Assembly: GCA_003255065.1 (NCBI GenBank)
Contig: QAOA01007908.1
Coordinates: 173,353-237,352, forward strand
Length of the DNA stretch: 64,000 nucleotides
Reading direction: 5' to 3'
Source: Cercis canadensis
Lineage: Eukaryota; Streptophyta; Magnoliopsida; Fabales; Fabaceae
Numbering within the stretch: position 1 is the stretch's first letter; the number at the start of each line of letters is the position of its first letter. Below the pieces are notes generated by a model. The model saw only the letters and a list, made by a program, of their open reading frames with translations, was not told where the DNA came from and searched no databases. A program made the translations under genes and the position numbers. This document shows positions 10,606 to 24,000 of this stretch, piece after piece.

Positions 10606-10864
10606 ATGAGGAGACTCTTGATCTTGAGTTTCCTGATAGACTCGCTTATATATATATATATTTATGTACAATATAGGGCAGGACGAGTAATGACTTCCTC
10701 ATTCTCGGCCCAGTCCCATAAAATTACCCATCCTCGTCCCAATACTCTTTTTTTGGCCTCATACCTGTGCCCACCCAAATAAAGGAGTGTAACATAATAC
10801 TCATATTGACTCTACTGTTCTACATGATTTATTGTGATGATTTTTCAACAACTCTTTCACCTTT

Positions 10865-11268
10865 TTAGAATTACACTAACTTCACTGTTTGAGAGCTCTA
10901 TTATTGTCAGGGCATAATACAACACACTCAGAGCTTCCACGTAATAGCTTCACAGCACAAGACCACATGTCCATGTCTCTCCATCGCAGTACTATTCTTG
11001 TGGGCAAAAATAAGTTTGCTGGAGTCTATCCTACCTCAAAACGAAAAAAAAAATAAAATTATTTGGAGTTTGAAACAAAATTAATTTTTGATTTTGATAC
11101 TATAATAAAAATTTTAAAAAATTGAGTCATTTAGTATGATTTACATTCTCAAATTATTAACTAAATTTAAATTTAACAAGGTCAAAATAAAATATTATCT
11201 ATTTTTTAATATATTTTCTGTATTTCGCAATTTATATATTTTGCCAAAAAAAAAGTTTACTCTCTTGT
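10865..11268. repeat. Direct repeat copy 2 (matches 1-377)
   Basis: This is near-identical to 1–377 over its first 170 bases, then similar through the AT-rich part ('aaatttaaatttaacaa', 'tttactctcttg'). Small indels distinguish the copies. It lies immediately upstream of the receptor-like protein remnant and may contain its original promoter region. Confidence 0.8.
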
Positions 11269-11430
11269 ATATCATTGAAAAGTTCGGCCAGAAAAATGGT
11301 AAAACCTACAAAAGGAAACTTGAAACTAAAATATCTGTCTAGTATCAGATGGAGTAGCCTAGTATGAAGCAATGCTTCTTCTTGTTGTGTTCAACAATTC
11401 TGCTTTGCTTCAAGTGTATGGAAGCAAGGG

Positions 11431-12257
11431 TTGCTACAACTAACTACATGCCTATCCAATATGTCCTTTGGGAAGGGAGAAACTCACTATGACGTTGTGA
11501 CACATTCTCATCCACAAGTTGACGTAGATTATCCATATGGTGGTTATAATTTCCCCTTTGACATTCTAGATGTCGATTTTGGCGATTCCCTATCTACTGT
11601 TATACCAAAAATAGAGTTGAGGACAAAGGCGACATTGCTCTTATACCAAGGTGAAATTCTTAACTACATGTCGATACTATTTGTCCAGTAATCAGTTTAT
11701 AGGAGAGATCCCATGACAATTAGGAAATCTTGATAGCCTTTATTCATTGAACCTTTATTCATTGAACTTATCACACAACCTCTTGAGTGGATTTATTCCG
11801 GGTAGTCTCCACAATATCACATTGTTAGAGAGCTTAGACCTCTCCTGCAACAAATTGAGCGGTGTGATCCCTCCTCAATTACAGGATCTGCAATTTTTGG
11901 AATTTTTCAATGTGTCCTACGACAATCTGTCTGTTAAAGCACCTGATAAGCGCCAATTTGGAACCTTTACTGAGGATAGCTATAAAGGAAATCCTCATCT
12001 TTCTTGAACTGGGAACAAGGGCAACAAGACCACAAGCGTGGCACTGTCAACTCCAAGTGATAATGATAGAGAAGAAGATGATTCTGCAATGGATTTCACA
12101 GCCTTTTATTGGAGTTATGCTGCAACCTGTCACTGTACTTGTGGTTTTGGCAACAATCATTTGGATCAACCCTCGTTGGCGAATGGCATGGTTTTATTTT
12201 ATTGCAACATGTCTTTATAAATGTTTTCATCGATTCCTCAAAAATGCATTTTACTAG
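11431..12257 (+). pseudogene. LRR receptor-like protein (RLP), C-terminal remnant
   Basis: Plant RLPs are plasma-membrane receptors with extracellular leucine-rich repeats, one membrane span and a short cytosolic tail; many act in immunity. Seen in order: the pre-membrane linker 'YQGEILNYMS' (to 11,691, frame 1); LRRs in frame 2 from about 11,692 ('SSNQFIGEIP', then '[17 protein letters not shown]', '[16 protein letters not shown]', '[10 protein letters not shown]'); the '[16 protein letters not shown]' end of the LRR domain; an acidic juxtamembrane 'DNDREEDDSAMDF'; and in frame 3 a membrane segment 'VTVLVVLATIIWI' with a short basic tail ending at 12,257. Two frame changes and two in-frame stops (about 11,714 and 12,005) break it. 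A 15-bp tandem duplication at about 11,738–11,768 repeats 'LYSLN'. A short ORF with a signal-like N-terminus (11,364–11,492) may be an unrelated or displaced 5' piece. Most of the LRR domain is missing. Confidence 0.87.
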
Positions 12258-12760
12258 GGTATAGAGATTTTATATCATTAATTTGCAAGTCTGTCGCCTA
12301 ATATTTGAAAACTTCTCATTCTTATCATTCGAAGTAGTCGTTCTGTGAATCAATTACTGTCAGGGCAGTTACATATCCCATAATATCTATTACTGTCAAG
12401 CATTAAGCAATGTAGATTTACTCAAGCTAATGTGCTTTACAGGCAACAGATTTCATAATAGACTGACGATGACATACAGAAAACAAACATTGAGGGGAAT
12501 TTACAGTTAGAATGCTAATCAATAATTCAGATTACCCAACTGCATCATTTTTTGTACATAAACCCACAGGTTAAAGACCAGCAGAAAGAAAATATTTGAA
12601 CAAATTATAATTATTGCACTAATTAGTGCAGAATTTATCGGATGTACATGTCAACAGTGGAAAATAAATCCAGTAAAGGAGTCAAATCCGCACTGCTCTT
12701 GATACTGATTTGAACTTTATTTACTTTTAAGTCTAATTGTGGTAAATTAAAGTACAAAGA
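12258..12760. other. Intergenic, no gene seen
   Basis: AT-rich 3' flank of the RLP remnant. The part around 12,520–12,600 ('aatgattcagattacccaac'-like, 'ccagcagaaagaaaatattt') recurs at about 13,690–13,790, so this is another local duplication. Confidence 0.6.
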
Positions 12761-13135
12761 TGTAAATGAAAAACATGTAAATTTCAAGGACTCAGTATAA
12801 TTTAGGCTAGTGTATGTATATATACATACAGACTCCGGCTTGCCGGCCTAAAATAACATGGCCCAGACTATTTATTAAAAAGGCCTTTCCTTGGCAGATG
12901 TTGATGGTGGTGACTGGTGAGCATTGTAGACATTCACTAGCAAAAAGNTGTAAATGAAAAACATGTAAATTTCAAGGACTCAGTATAATTTAGGCTAGTG
13001 TATATATATATATACACATACAGACTCCGGCTTGCCGGCCTAAAATAACATGGCCCAGACTATTTATTAAAAAGGCCTTTCCTTGGCAGATGTTGATGGT
13101 GGTGACTGGTGAGCATTGTAGACATTCACTAGCAA
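12761..13135. repeat. 187-bp duplication around a contig join (N at 12,948)
   Basis: 12,761–12,947 and 12,949–13,135 are the same sequence and differ mainly in a TA/CA dinucleotide tract. The copies abut a single N. This is what is expected if two overlapping contigs, possibly from two haplotypes, were placed end to end instead of merged. Confidence 0.85.
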
Positions 13136-13344
13136 AAAGACCAGGAGGGTATTTCCCATAGAGATTAATGTAGCTGAACATGGTTGAGGCACAATCATTT
13201 GTTAGATCATTTAACGAGTTTGCATATGGGGCAAGCAAATTCTTTAAATGCGCTGCAACAGATATTGGGTGGATACTGGAGCCCTTTACATTTGCTTGTG
13301 GTTGTTGTGTAGTTTAAAAACTTGAAATCACAGGACGAGCTGTA

Positions 13345-13980
13345 GATATAAGGGAAATGGCATTGTTAGACTATTGTTATGCTTAGGTTCATATCACAGC
13401 AAAAAAGTAGAAAAAGAAAATGTAAAACTGCTCGGGCAAGTGGTAGACGCTACATCTCCATCAAAAAAGAATTAGAATGGGAAAAGTTTAGAGATTCAAA
13501 GCAAAATCCAAGAGAAGCCACTAAGTGTGGTTTAGTAGTCGGAGATTTGAATAGTTTGCAGGAGGTCAAAGATTTAAACCTCTGTGCCATCTTGTAACCA
13601 AACAAAGCAAGATCTAAGAGGCTGTCCATGATGACATGTATAACATCATGTTTCAATATTGAGATGAATTTATAGTTTAGAATGCTAGTCAATGATTCAG
13701 ATTACCCAACTGCATCATCCAATTTTGTACATATATCCACAGGTTTATGACCAGCAGAAAGAAAATATTTGAACAAATTATAATAATAGGACTAATTAGT
13801 GCAAAGGGATTCATAGAATGCACATTTGCAGGGAAAAGTTGCCAGCATTCCTCCATTGCTATTGCTAATGGAGCAACCTTACTCCTAATACTAATGTATG
13901 TATAAGAAGATATCTCCCTCCTTCCTCAAAACTGAACCATTTAAAAAAAAAAAAAGGATAAAAATCTTTATTGGTTGCCA
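13345..13980. other. Presumed intron/spacer of the LLG-like remnant
   Basis: No supported coding sequence on either strand. It includes the second copy of the 12,520–12,600 segment at about 13,690–13,790. The open frames at 13,379–13,692 show no domain. Confidence 0.5.
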
Positions 13981-13984
13981 AAGC

Positions 13985-14335
13985 AAACTCAAGTTAATCC
14001 GAGGAGAGGCCTTGGCTCAGTAGAGTTGCCTCCAATCTTAAGGGCTGTTCCTCACCCCTTTTCCCAAGTTCAATCCTTCTTGTTGCCTTAGACCCAAAAA
14101 AAAATAAAAAATAATAAGACAAAAATCTTCATTGGTTGCCAAAGCAAACTCTAGTTGCCTTAGCTCCAGCCATAAGGCCTGTTCCTGGCCCCCTTTCCCA
14201 GGTTTGATCCTTCTTGTTGCCTAAATGGCAGCTATGACTATATGGCCATCTAAGACACGCAGACACACACACACACAAAAAAGATAATAAAATTTCATTG
14301 GTTGCCAAAGCAAACTCTAGTTCATCCTCTCTCTA
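13985..14335. mobile_element. tRNA-derived SINE-like sequences, two or three diverged copies
   Basis: The segment at about 14,000–14,095 reads 'gaggccttggctcagtagag', matching a polymerase III A box (TGGCTCAGTAG), and about 50 bases later 'aagttcaatcc', matching a B box. It ends in an A-rich tail. A more diverged copy follows at about 14,150–14,240 with 'ggtttgatcc'. The copies are separated by 'cattggttgccaaagcaaac', which occurs three times (near 13,968, 14,133 and 14,298). The arrangement fits SINEs or their flanking duplications in the presumed intron of the LLG-like gene. Confidence 0.5.
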
Positions 14336-15019
14336 TGTCTCTCCATGTTCTTTATACTTAGTGGCACTGAATTTAATTTTTTCATATCAGAAAGGGAAAT
14401 GGCATAAGCAGGAGATCCACAAATAAAACTGAAATAACTTCAAAAAAGGAAAAACAGAGACACAAATAATAGCTACAAGGTTTAGATACAAAGTAAAAAG
14501 GATACAACTAGATCCATAACAGAGCACCACAAACACATGACGGGCTTAAACGAATTAGCCAAAAAAGAAAAAGTTGAAAAAATTATCAACCTTTCTTAGC
14601 CCGAAAAAGATTCCAGCCGGCTGAGAATGGAAAACAGTATCTGCAATTAGAAAGCAAATAGATAAAAAATGGAAACTTTTTTACGCCAATGGACATAGCA
14701 AGAGCTAAACACAAAGTGACAAGTAATGGTTTTCATTTCAGGAGAAGAGTAAACCGATAGTGAGAGAGCCATGATGAGGAGAAGAGCTGAAGACACCCAA
14801 AATCCCTGATTCAACGCCATCACTTTCTCCTTCAATTTTGGCTTTAGTTTTATGCCTTTGTTATAACCAAATAACAAAGGGGACAGATCAGTATCTACTA
14901 CAGCTAACTCTTCCTCTAACAGCAAATTAAAACCTAATCTTCCTCCTCTTAACTCCCAAATATCTATCCTTTGAGAAAGAGAGCTTAGAGAAACAAAGAA
15001 AAATATGGGCAGGTATATT

Positions 15020-18000
15020 TATCAATTAAAAATTGAGAACGCTGAGAAAGCATCCAACGAAGCTTTCACCAAGTTTTTGAAAAAAGGGACTAAATCTTAG
15101 CTAAAGGTATAGCGTATATACAGAGTCTCTAGAATGAGGAAATTCTGCACTCTTAAAACTAATATATCCAATTACCAAAANAAAAAAAAAAAAAAAACTA
15201 ATATATCCAACCTACACAGATTCAGAACTGCAACACCAGCAAAGGATGACAATAATCCTATATAAAGCAATTACGTAAATAAATAAAACTGTTAATACTC
15301 TCGGCAATGCGCAACATAATCACTGTCTTCCTCCGTGTAAGACCCATACAACACCCAGAAACTTGAGAAATCTAGAAACAGAAAAACAGAAGCTTGCAAT
15401 ATATGAATAACAGAAATCAAATTATTTAGAACTCTAATCCCTCATTTCAAAGATATGAATAATGAGTCAGAGAAAACTTCTTTAGGACACGATCATCAAT
15501 TTCAGGGAATTCTTCAACCGATTCTATTGAGATATACAGAGCACCAATATAGCACAACATGTACAAGAAGAATCAGAAAACAGAAATTTGGACACCCAAA
15601 CAACTCAAAATCTAGAAACAGAAACCAATCTAAGAATCATCAAATATCAGAATCCAAAGAGAAGTCACTAAATGGCTCAATGTTATGCAGAGCATTCATC
15701 CAAAAGGGGAAAACAGCTGACACAAAATCAAGTTCTTCATTGGCAAAGGAAAAAAAATAAAATTATATTGAATATAAGTGCAACCAACCTCCAATACCTA
15801 GAGAAAATGCTACATCCTAATAGGGAAATGTAAGACGGAAGTGAATCAGCACATGCACAAGCAACATAGAGCAAAAGCAAATAAAGAAGAGTGCAAGTTG
15901 GAGATAATAATAGACCGGATGGCATAATTGAAATCCAAAATGGAAGTCATGTGCAAAATATGTTTGGCAGTAAAATGAATGCAAACTTTCAACAACTACA
16001 AAGAAGATAACAGTGACAATTAGAAGAATGAAAAAAATGATGATGGAGATGGATACTGGCACCATCATGAGGATCTATCAAACTAAACATATTGCTAAGG
16101 GAAGTATCCAACCAACTAAGATTCAAAGGAACTAATCAGAAACACCTCTTAGAACCAGTGAAGCTGCACAAAAGCAAGTCCACATCAATAGCTGTACTTC
16201 ATTATCTAGGCCAAAAAAAAGAAGATGAAACCAGACAAGAGAAGAAAATGATGTCAGAAAGATTAATAAGAAAGTGAGAACGTCAGAACGTTCAAGAATG
16301 GTCTCACGAAGCTCTCAAATTTTTCGACAACACAACTAATATTAACTAGATACCTGGAAGGGGAAATTTGCCGGCACAAATTCAAAAGAAGTACAACAAA
16401 GCAATTAAAATAACATAACCCATGGCTGAAAGGAATTCTTCAGATACTCCTGCCAACATGGCCCAGAAATGACCTACACAGAACATCAATAACTGACCCT
16501 CAAATGTCGAAAGTAGTTGAAGCCTCTAAATAAGAAAACAAGAGAAATCATAACACCATTAAGGCATGAAGATACCAGTATTGCCACTATCCAGAAGCTA
16601 TTTCTGTTAGGTAGCATTCCCAGTTTTGTCTCCCTGTTAACCAAAGTGCATATATACAGAAAAACAGGAAGCTACCCAGTTATCAATTAAGTGATTAATA
16701 CACTGCTGATCCCAAAATCTATTCCAACATCCAAATTCAAAACTATTCCAGTTCAGAAGGCCAAAAGACAACATTCCTCCATCTCCATTTATGAGCCATG
16801 TCAGTCTTTTAGGAGAGAACAATTACATAGCCCCACACAATCTAAACATTGTTCCATAGTATTGCAACCATCATCATGAAAAAGGAAAGAAAAAGACTAC
16901 CTTGTACAATCCAAGATAATATACATCACCATACTGCAGAGACACCCCAGTGGAAGCATACACATCCCCTGCAGTACTAAGCATAAGTAACCCAAACTGA
17001 AGATTTCAGAGTTGCAGAGAAATGAGCATAGACAACAACATAAGGGATGCATCTGATGATGGAAAAGCGTACCGCTCATCATTATATCAACAACTTATCC
17101 AGCAAATTTACAGAACAAGGTGCCAAACTTCAGGAAGATAATATCAACCCATCTTACCACTAATTCCTCAACAAAAGTGAAAAATACCTCCATCTAAACA
17201 TACATAAAAATTAAACACACTTCCAAATAAGGAAAATTAGCACAAGAGCATCATTGCCAGGTTAAAGAACATGATTACGTTGAGAGACTTGAAGTTTCTA
17301 AGTTCCTACACGTCAAACTAATAATCGAAAACCTATACAAGCTGCAGTAGCAGATTTGGCAGTAGTCCATAACTTTAACCAAAAGTGGTGTTCACCTCCA
17401 AGATTAAGAAGTTCATAATTTTTATAATAAACATGGAAGTTGACAGTAGTCCATAACCAAAAGTGGTATCACCTCCAAGATTAAGTGGTAGTTAATAACA
17501 TATTAAGTAGTAATTAATAACTTAAACCATAAAGATAGAAAATTTGACATAAAACAACGACAATAAACAAATATAGAAGATATTGAAAAACGTATTAAAT
17601 AGTTGACAGTAGTCCATAACCAAAAGTGGTATCACCTCCAAGATTAAGTGGTAGTTAATAACAGATTAAGTAGTAATTAATAACTTAAACCATAAAGATA
17701 GAAAATTTGACATAAAATAACGACAATAAACAAATATAGAAGATATTGAAAAACGTATTAAATAGTTTCTGCAGCCCCTAACAGATTGGGCTCATCATAA
17801 ATATCCTACACAAAAACCAGAATGATTTAAAAGTAAATCCTTCTGCCAGGAAACCATGCATTACATAAACGATGAGAATCAGGACACTATCTCCATTGTA
17901 TAAACAAAGTAAGTGATACTTTGCCTATAAGTATTCGAGCATACAGAGTTCTACACAGTCTACAATCAAACAGTAACTTTTGGACAAGGCAATTGAATAC

Positions 18001-21000
18001 TAGCTAGAGGCATACAGAGTCTTCGAAGGGGAAAATTCTGCTGCCCTAAATTCATGTAGCTCTTTTCAAACCTACAAAGATTCAAAGGAAGCTGCAACAT
18101 TTGAGCCAGGTCCTAATAGAAGATTACTCAAATACCAAAATCCAAAGCCCAAGAAAAAGAAGACAAGGATACTATAGGAAGCAATTACAGTAACATAACC
18201 CCTACCTGAATAGGAACTGTGTCAAATTTTCCTCTGCTAACACAGCCCAGAACTCACTAATTACTATCTTCCTTCCTGTAAGACATAAGAGCACATCATG
18301 CACAAGTAGAAACCAAAAATTCAATACACAAAAACAACTCAAAAAGCTGCAACATGAAATCTAATCAGAGTCATCATGCATGAGAGAAACACCTGTACAA
18401 CAACAAATGATGCAACAAATACAGATTCATAATTCAATAACTATAATTCATGTTAAAACAAAAACAGAAAGAGAAATCTACTGAACATAGAAATTAAATC
18501 ATTTATCTTGACTTCTTGGAACTACAAGTTCCAAGAGAGATCACCAAAAGACTTGATCAACATCCGAAACACCTGTAGAACAAAAAAAGATTCACAAACG
18601 CAGGTCCCCAATTCAATAATTATGCTTCACAATTAAAACAAAGACACAGAAAAGAAATCTAATGAAAAATAGAAATTAAATTTTTTATCTCGACTAGTTT
18701 GACACTTTCATCTCCATCCACAAACATGTGTATCACAGATCATATATCTCTTTTCTGACCTACAAATATTCAAAAGAACTGCAATACTTTAGCCATGTCT
18801 AAATCAAAAATCACTGAAATACCCAAATCCAAAACGACAGCAAAGGGAGACAAAGATCCAATAAGAACAATTTATACAATTAAAATAATGTATAACCCAT
18901 GATTGAAGGAATCCTGTCAATATTTCTTCTCCTACCGAAGCCCAGAATACACTTAGTACTATCTTCGTCGCTGTAAAANCCATTCACAAACATGTGTATC
19001 ACAGATCATATATCTCTTTTCTGACCTACAAATATTCAAAAGAACTGCAATACTTTAGCCACGTCTAAATCAAAAATCACTGAAATACCCAAATCCAAAA
19101 CGACAGCAAAGGGAGACAAAGATCCAATAAGAACAATTTATACAATTAAAATAATGTATAACCCATGATTGAAGGAATCCTGTCAATATTTCTTCTCCTA
19201 CCGAAGCCCAGAATACACTTAGTACTATCTTCGTCGCTGTAAAACCAACAGCACATCATGCCAAGCAGAAACTAGAAAATTCAATACTCAACAACTTAGA
19301 AACATAAAGACCAAATAAGAGTCATCAAGCAGGAGAAACCACAAAAGAGACCACCAAAGGACTTGATCAACATCAGAAACACGTGTACCACACTGCACAA
19401 AAGCAGGTATACAATTCAATATCAAAATGGTCAAAGCAAGAGAATAAAATAAAATTTTAAAAACAAATTACTGAAAAATAAAAACTAAAAAATTTATCTT
19501 GACTTCTTTGCCACTTCACCACTCTAATCTCCCATACACAAACATGGGTATCCTGAATAGCTCTTTATCAACCTACAAAGATTCAAAACCACTTCAACAC
19601 TTCAGCCAAGTCATACTAAAGAGTTCTAATCCAAATACAGCAAAGGAAGAATATGAAGCCATTAAAATAATACAACCCATGGTGCAAAGGGATTCTGTCA
19701 ATATTCCTCTGCTAGCACAGCACGGAACACACTAATTACTATCTTCCTCCCTGTAACACCAATAGGACATCATTCACAACTAGAACCCAGAAAATTCAAT
19801 ACCCAGAAACAACTTAAAAAATCCAGAGACATGAAAACCAAGTAAAGAGTCTTCAGATGAGAAACCAGAACAAAGATCACCAAACACTCAATCAACATTA
19901 GAAAACCCTAGAGAACCACAAACCACACGATCTGCACAAAGCAGGTACATAATTCAATAACTACACTCCACGGTCAAAGCCCCCACAAAAAAAAGATATC
20001 TATTGAAAGAAATAAATTGAACAAGTTATGACTTCCTAGTCTCCAATCACAAACATGAGTATCATGATCATATAGATCTTTTCCAACCTGCAAAGATTCA
20101 AAAGGACTCCAATACTTGAGTCTGTTATTGATCAAAGATTACTAAAATACGAAAATCCAAAACTACATCAAAGGAAGATGAAGATCCTATGAAAAGAAAC
20201 TAAAATAATGTCACCCCTGGCTGAAAGTCAGAATTTCCTCCGCTGGCAGAGCCCAGAATGCAGTAATTAATATCTTCCTCCCTGTAACAGCAATAGCCCA
20301 TCATGCACAAGTAGAAACCCAAAAATCCAATACCCAGAAACCACTTAGAAAATCTAAAAACACAGAATCCAATTAAAGAGTCATCAAGCATGAGAAACCT
20401 CAAGAGATATCCCAAAATGACGCAATCAACATCAGAAACAACTGTAGATCCTCACTAGCTGCACAAAGAAATTTCACAATTCAATAACTATACTTCACAG
20501 TCAAACGAAAAAAAGAAAAATAAATAAAATAGAAATTGAATAGTTTATCTTGACTCATTTGCCACTTCCCCATTCACAAACAAGTATCATGAATCATGTA
20601 ACTCTTGTCCGACCTACAAAGATTCAAAAGAACAGCAATACTTGAGGCTGGTACTGATCAAAGATTACTACCAAATCAAAAACTAAAGCAAAGGAAGTAT
20701 AAGAAGCAATTAAAATAATGTAACCCCTGGTTCAATAGGAATTCTGTCAAAATTCCCTGTGCTAGCACTGCCCAAAACACATTAATTACTATCTTCATCT
20801 CCTCTACTAGCAACAGTCCATCATGCACAAGTAGAAACTTGAAAAATCAATACCCAGAAGCTCCTTATAAAATCTAGAAACATAAAAACCAATTAAAGAG
20901 TCATCAACCATGAGCACCAAAAGTCTCAACATCAGAAGATGATGTAAGCACATCTAATCCATCGAGGAAATTTCATTTTCTAGAACATTGTAGAAAATCA

Positions 21001-24000
21001 TTAACAGAACAACTCTCACCAATGTTCCACAACATTGAAGGCGTGACTTTTAACCATATTTTATATAAAAAGAACAATAGCGATATCAACGCAATCCTTG
21101 GCTGATATAGGATCCTTGCCTAATATAACAGAGATAGAAGAAGTTACCAACCAAAGACATAATATCACTTGTAGAGAATGTGAATGAGCAGAACCAGACA
21201 GTGCCAAACAGAAAAGATGAAGGAAGTGAAGAAGAAACAGCACATTGAAAGTAATTCTGATGATAATGAAGCAGACAGGACTCCATACTCCATCAAAAAA
21301 ATCCATGCAAAAGGATATGTTTGGCGGCTTATCATACATGCAGGCTTATGAACTGAGGCAAAGACCAAACAACTGATCAGGGGAAGAAAAGTGACAATGA
21401 TGTCTTAAAATCAATATAAAAATGAGAACGGTCAAAGAGGAACCACAGCCAAGCATTTGCCTATTTTTTGACAGAAGTAATATGGCACACAGAATCTCCA
21501 GAATGGAGGAAATTTTGGCACCCATAAAAGAACTGCGACACTTGAGACAAATCCAAAAACTCAGCAACAGAAATGGAGAATCCTATTGAAAATAATAACA
21601 TAACCCCCTCACTGGAAGATAAACCATCGGTGTTTCCTCTACTAGCACAGCCCAGAACATATCTTACCTGCAATAACAGTAGCACTTCATGTACAGGTAG
21701 AATGAGAAACTAGAAGTTTAAACACCCAGAAAAAACTCAGAAAGTCCAGGAGCATAGAAACCAATTGAAAAATGATGGAACATCAGAATCCAGGGAGGCC
21801 ACCAAAAGAGTCAGTGAACATCAGAAACAACTCTACAACCATATGAGCTGCACAAAAGAAAGTTCACAATTCAATAGCTGAGCTTCATTGTCAAAGCCAA
21901 GGAAAGAAGATGTACTAATCCCTTGCCACTGTTAAGAGATGAAGATGAAACAACCAGTCAGGAGATAACAATGATGTCTAAAAATTAATATGAAAATGAG
22001 AATGCTAAGGGAAGATCCAACAAAGCTCTGACATAAAGCAGCAAGTATAAGCCAAAGCCAAAGTCCTGGGAAGGGGAAATTCTGCCGCCGTGTGAATTCG
22101 TATAATCTCTCCAAGCCTGCACAGATTCAGAGGAACTGCAACACTTGAGCCAGGTCTTACTCAAAGATTCAGAAAAGCAAGACAAGATTACCAACAAAGC
22201 AATTATGAACCCTGGCTGAAAAGGAATTCTGTAGATAGTACTTCTGCTAACACAATCCAGAAATCACTGTAATCAGTACCCAGAACACCAATAGCACATG
22301 TAAAAGAAGAATCAGAAAACAGAAATTCGGACACCCAGACAACTCAGAAAATCTTCAGAATCCAGAGAGAAGTCACCAAATGGCTCGACGTTTTGCAGGG
22401 CGTTCATCCAAAAGAGGAAAACCTCACAAGCTGGCACAAAATCAAGTTCTTCATCATCAAACCCATAATAATTATACTAAATAGTATAGAAAATATATTA
22501 TTTCATAAAGCAGCAATAAAATGCAGGTAAAAATCAAAGGATCAGTTACGTGCATCCAATCTCTGGAGGAAATTTCACTTTCTAGAATTAATAAAAGAAA
22601 CTGCTAGAAAAAAATCTATAACGGAACAGCTCTCACCAATGTTCCTCAGGATTGAATGCATGAACTCTGACCATATTTTATATAAAGAGAACAGTGACAT
22701 AGATATTTGCTGACAGAAGACCCCTGCCTAATATAAGAAAACAAGAGATAAAAGAATTTATCAACCAAAGACAGACCACCTGTAGAGAATGTGAATCAGC
22801 CAATGCATATGCAAGCAAACAGAAAACAAGAAGGAACTGGAGAAGAAACTGCTTGTTGACAATAATACCTGATGATAAAAAAGCACACTAGACAGCATAC
22901 ACCAAATCCTAGAAGGGATGCAAAAGGATATGTTTGGCGGCTTATTGGTACATGCAAACTGACGAACAACCATAAAGGTGAAACACGCAGTCAGGAGATG
23001 GGAAATGATAATGATTTCTAAGATCAATTAATGAGAACAATTAGGGAAAGATCCAACCAAGCTTTCTCCAATTTTTTGAAAAAGAAACTAAAACTTCGGT
23101 CTCCTAATTTTCAGGAAAGAGAAAATTCTGGCACACACAAAATTAATATAGCTCATTTCCAGCCTAAACAAATCAAAAGAACTGCAATACCTGAGCCACT
23201 TCTTAAGCGAATAGTACTTAGATAGCCAAATGCAAAACATCAACAAAAGACAATGAGAATCCTATAGAAAGCCCCCATCTGGAAAAAACTCTCAAGCACA
23301 GTCCAGCACACGTTATAATCACTGTTTTCCCCCAGCAATATCAATGACACATTATGTACAAGAACTATCAGAAATGAGATTTCCTTAAAGAGTCCATAAA
23401 CACAAAAAACCACTTCATGAGTCATCAAACAAGAGAACCCACAGAGGTGACCAAAATACTCGTTCAACAACCAAAACAACACAAACTGCACAAAAACAAT
23501 TCAACAATTGAATACCTATACTTCACAGTCAACTCCAAAAGAAATGATCTACTGAATACTAGGTTATTATTTTGAACTACAATCTCCCATGTATCACACG
23601 AATCATTTTGGCACATGATCATCAATTCCTGCGAATGAGAAACCAGAAGCATCAACACACAGAAAAATCAGAAAATCTAGTAACAGAAACCAACTCAAGA
23701 ATCACCGAACATCAGAAACCAAGGACAGGTAAACAAAAACATCAGAATCCAGAGACAGGTCACTCAATCAACATCAGAAACACCTCTTAGAACCAGATCA
23801 GCTGCACAAAAACAAGTTCACAATTCAATAGCTGTACTTCATTATCTAGGCCCAAAAGAAAAGGAAATCTACGAATGTATTAGAAGATGATGATGAAACT
23901 AGTTAGGAGAAGATAATGACGTCAGGAAAACAAATATGAAAGTGAGAAGTGAGAATGTTGAGGAAGGTCCCACCAAGCTCTCCAGGAAAGGAAAACAACT

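Larger units (their letters stand above)
13122..14820 (-). pseudogene. LORELEI/LLG-like GPI-anchored protein, broken gene
   Basis: LORELEI and LLG1 are small GPI-anchored chaperones/co-receptors of FERONIA-type kinases at the plasma membrane. The main exon (13,341–13,122) follows a 'ctacag' acceptor and reads 'CDFKFLNY', 'SKCKGLQYPPNICCSAFKEF', then after a one-base insertion in the C/G run at 13,228–13,231 continues 'YANSLNDLTNDC', 'STMFSYINLYGKYPPGLF', 'ASEC'. The cysteine pattern and the FSYINLYGKYPPGLF block are diagnostic of the family. The C-terminal part and GPI signal are not found. A candidate first exon lies about 1.5 kb upstream at 14,820–14,731: ATG followed by a clear signal peptide ('MALNQGFWVSSALLLIMALS'), reminiscent of LORELEI N-termini. 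Its link to the main exon is inferred from order and spacing only. The frameshift and missing 3' exon make this a pseudogene. Confidence 0.8.

Noticed and set aside
9533..10790. A single hAT element enclosing the 281-residue ORF
   Set aside because: GC-rich patches occur at both sides, but no inverted termini or 8-bp target duplication could be paired.
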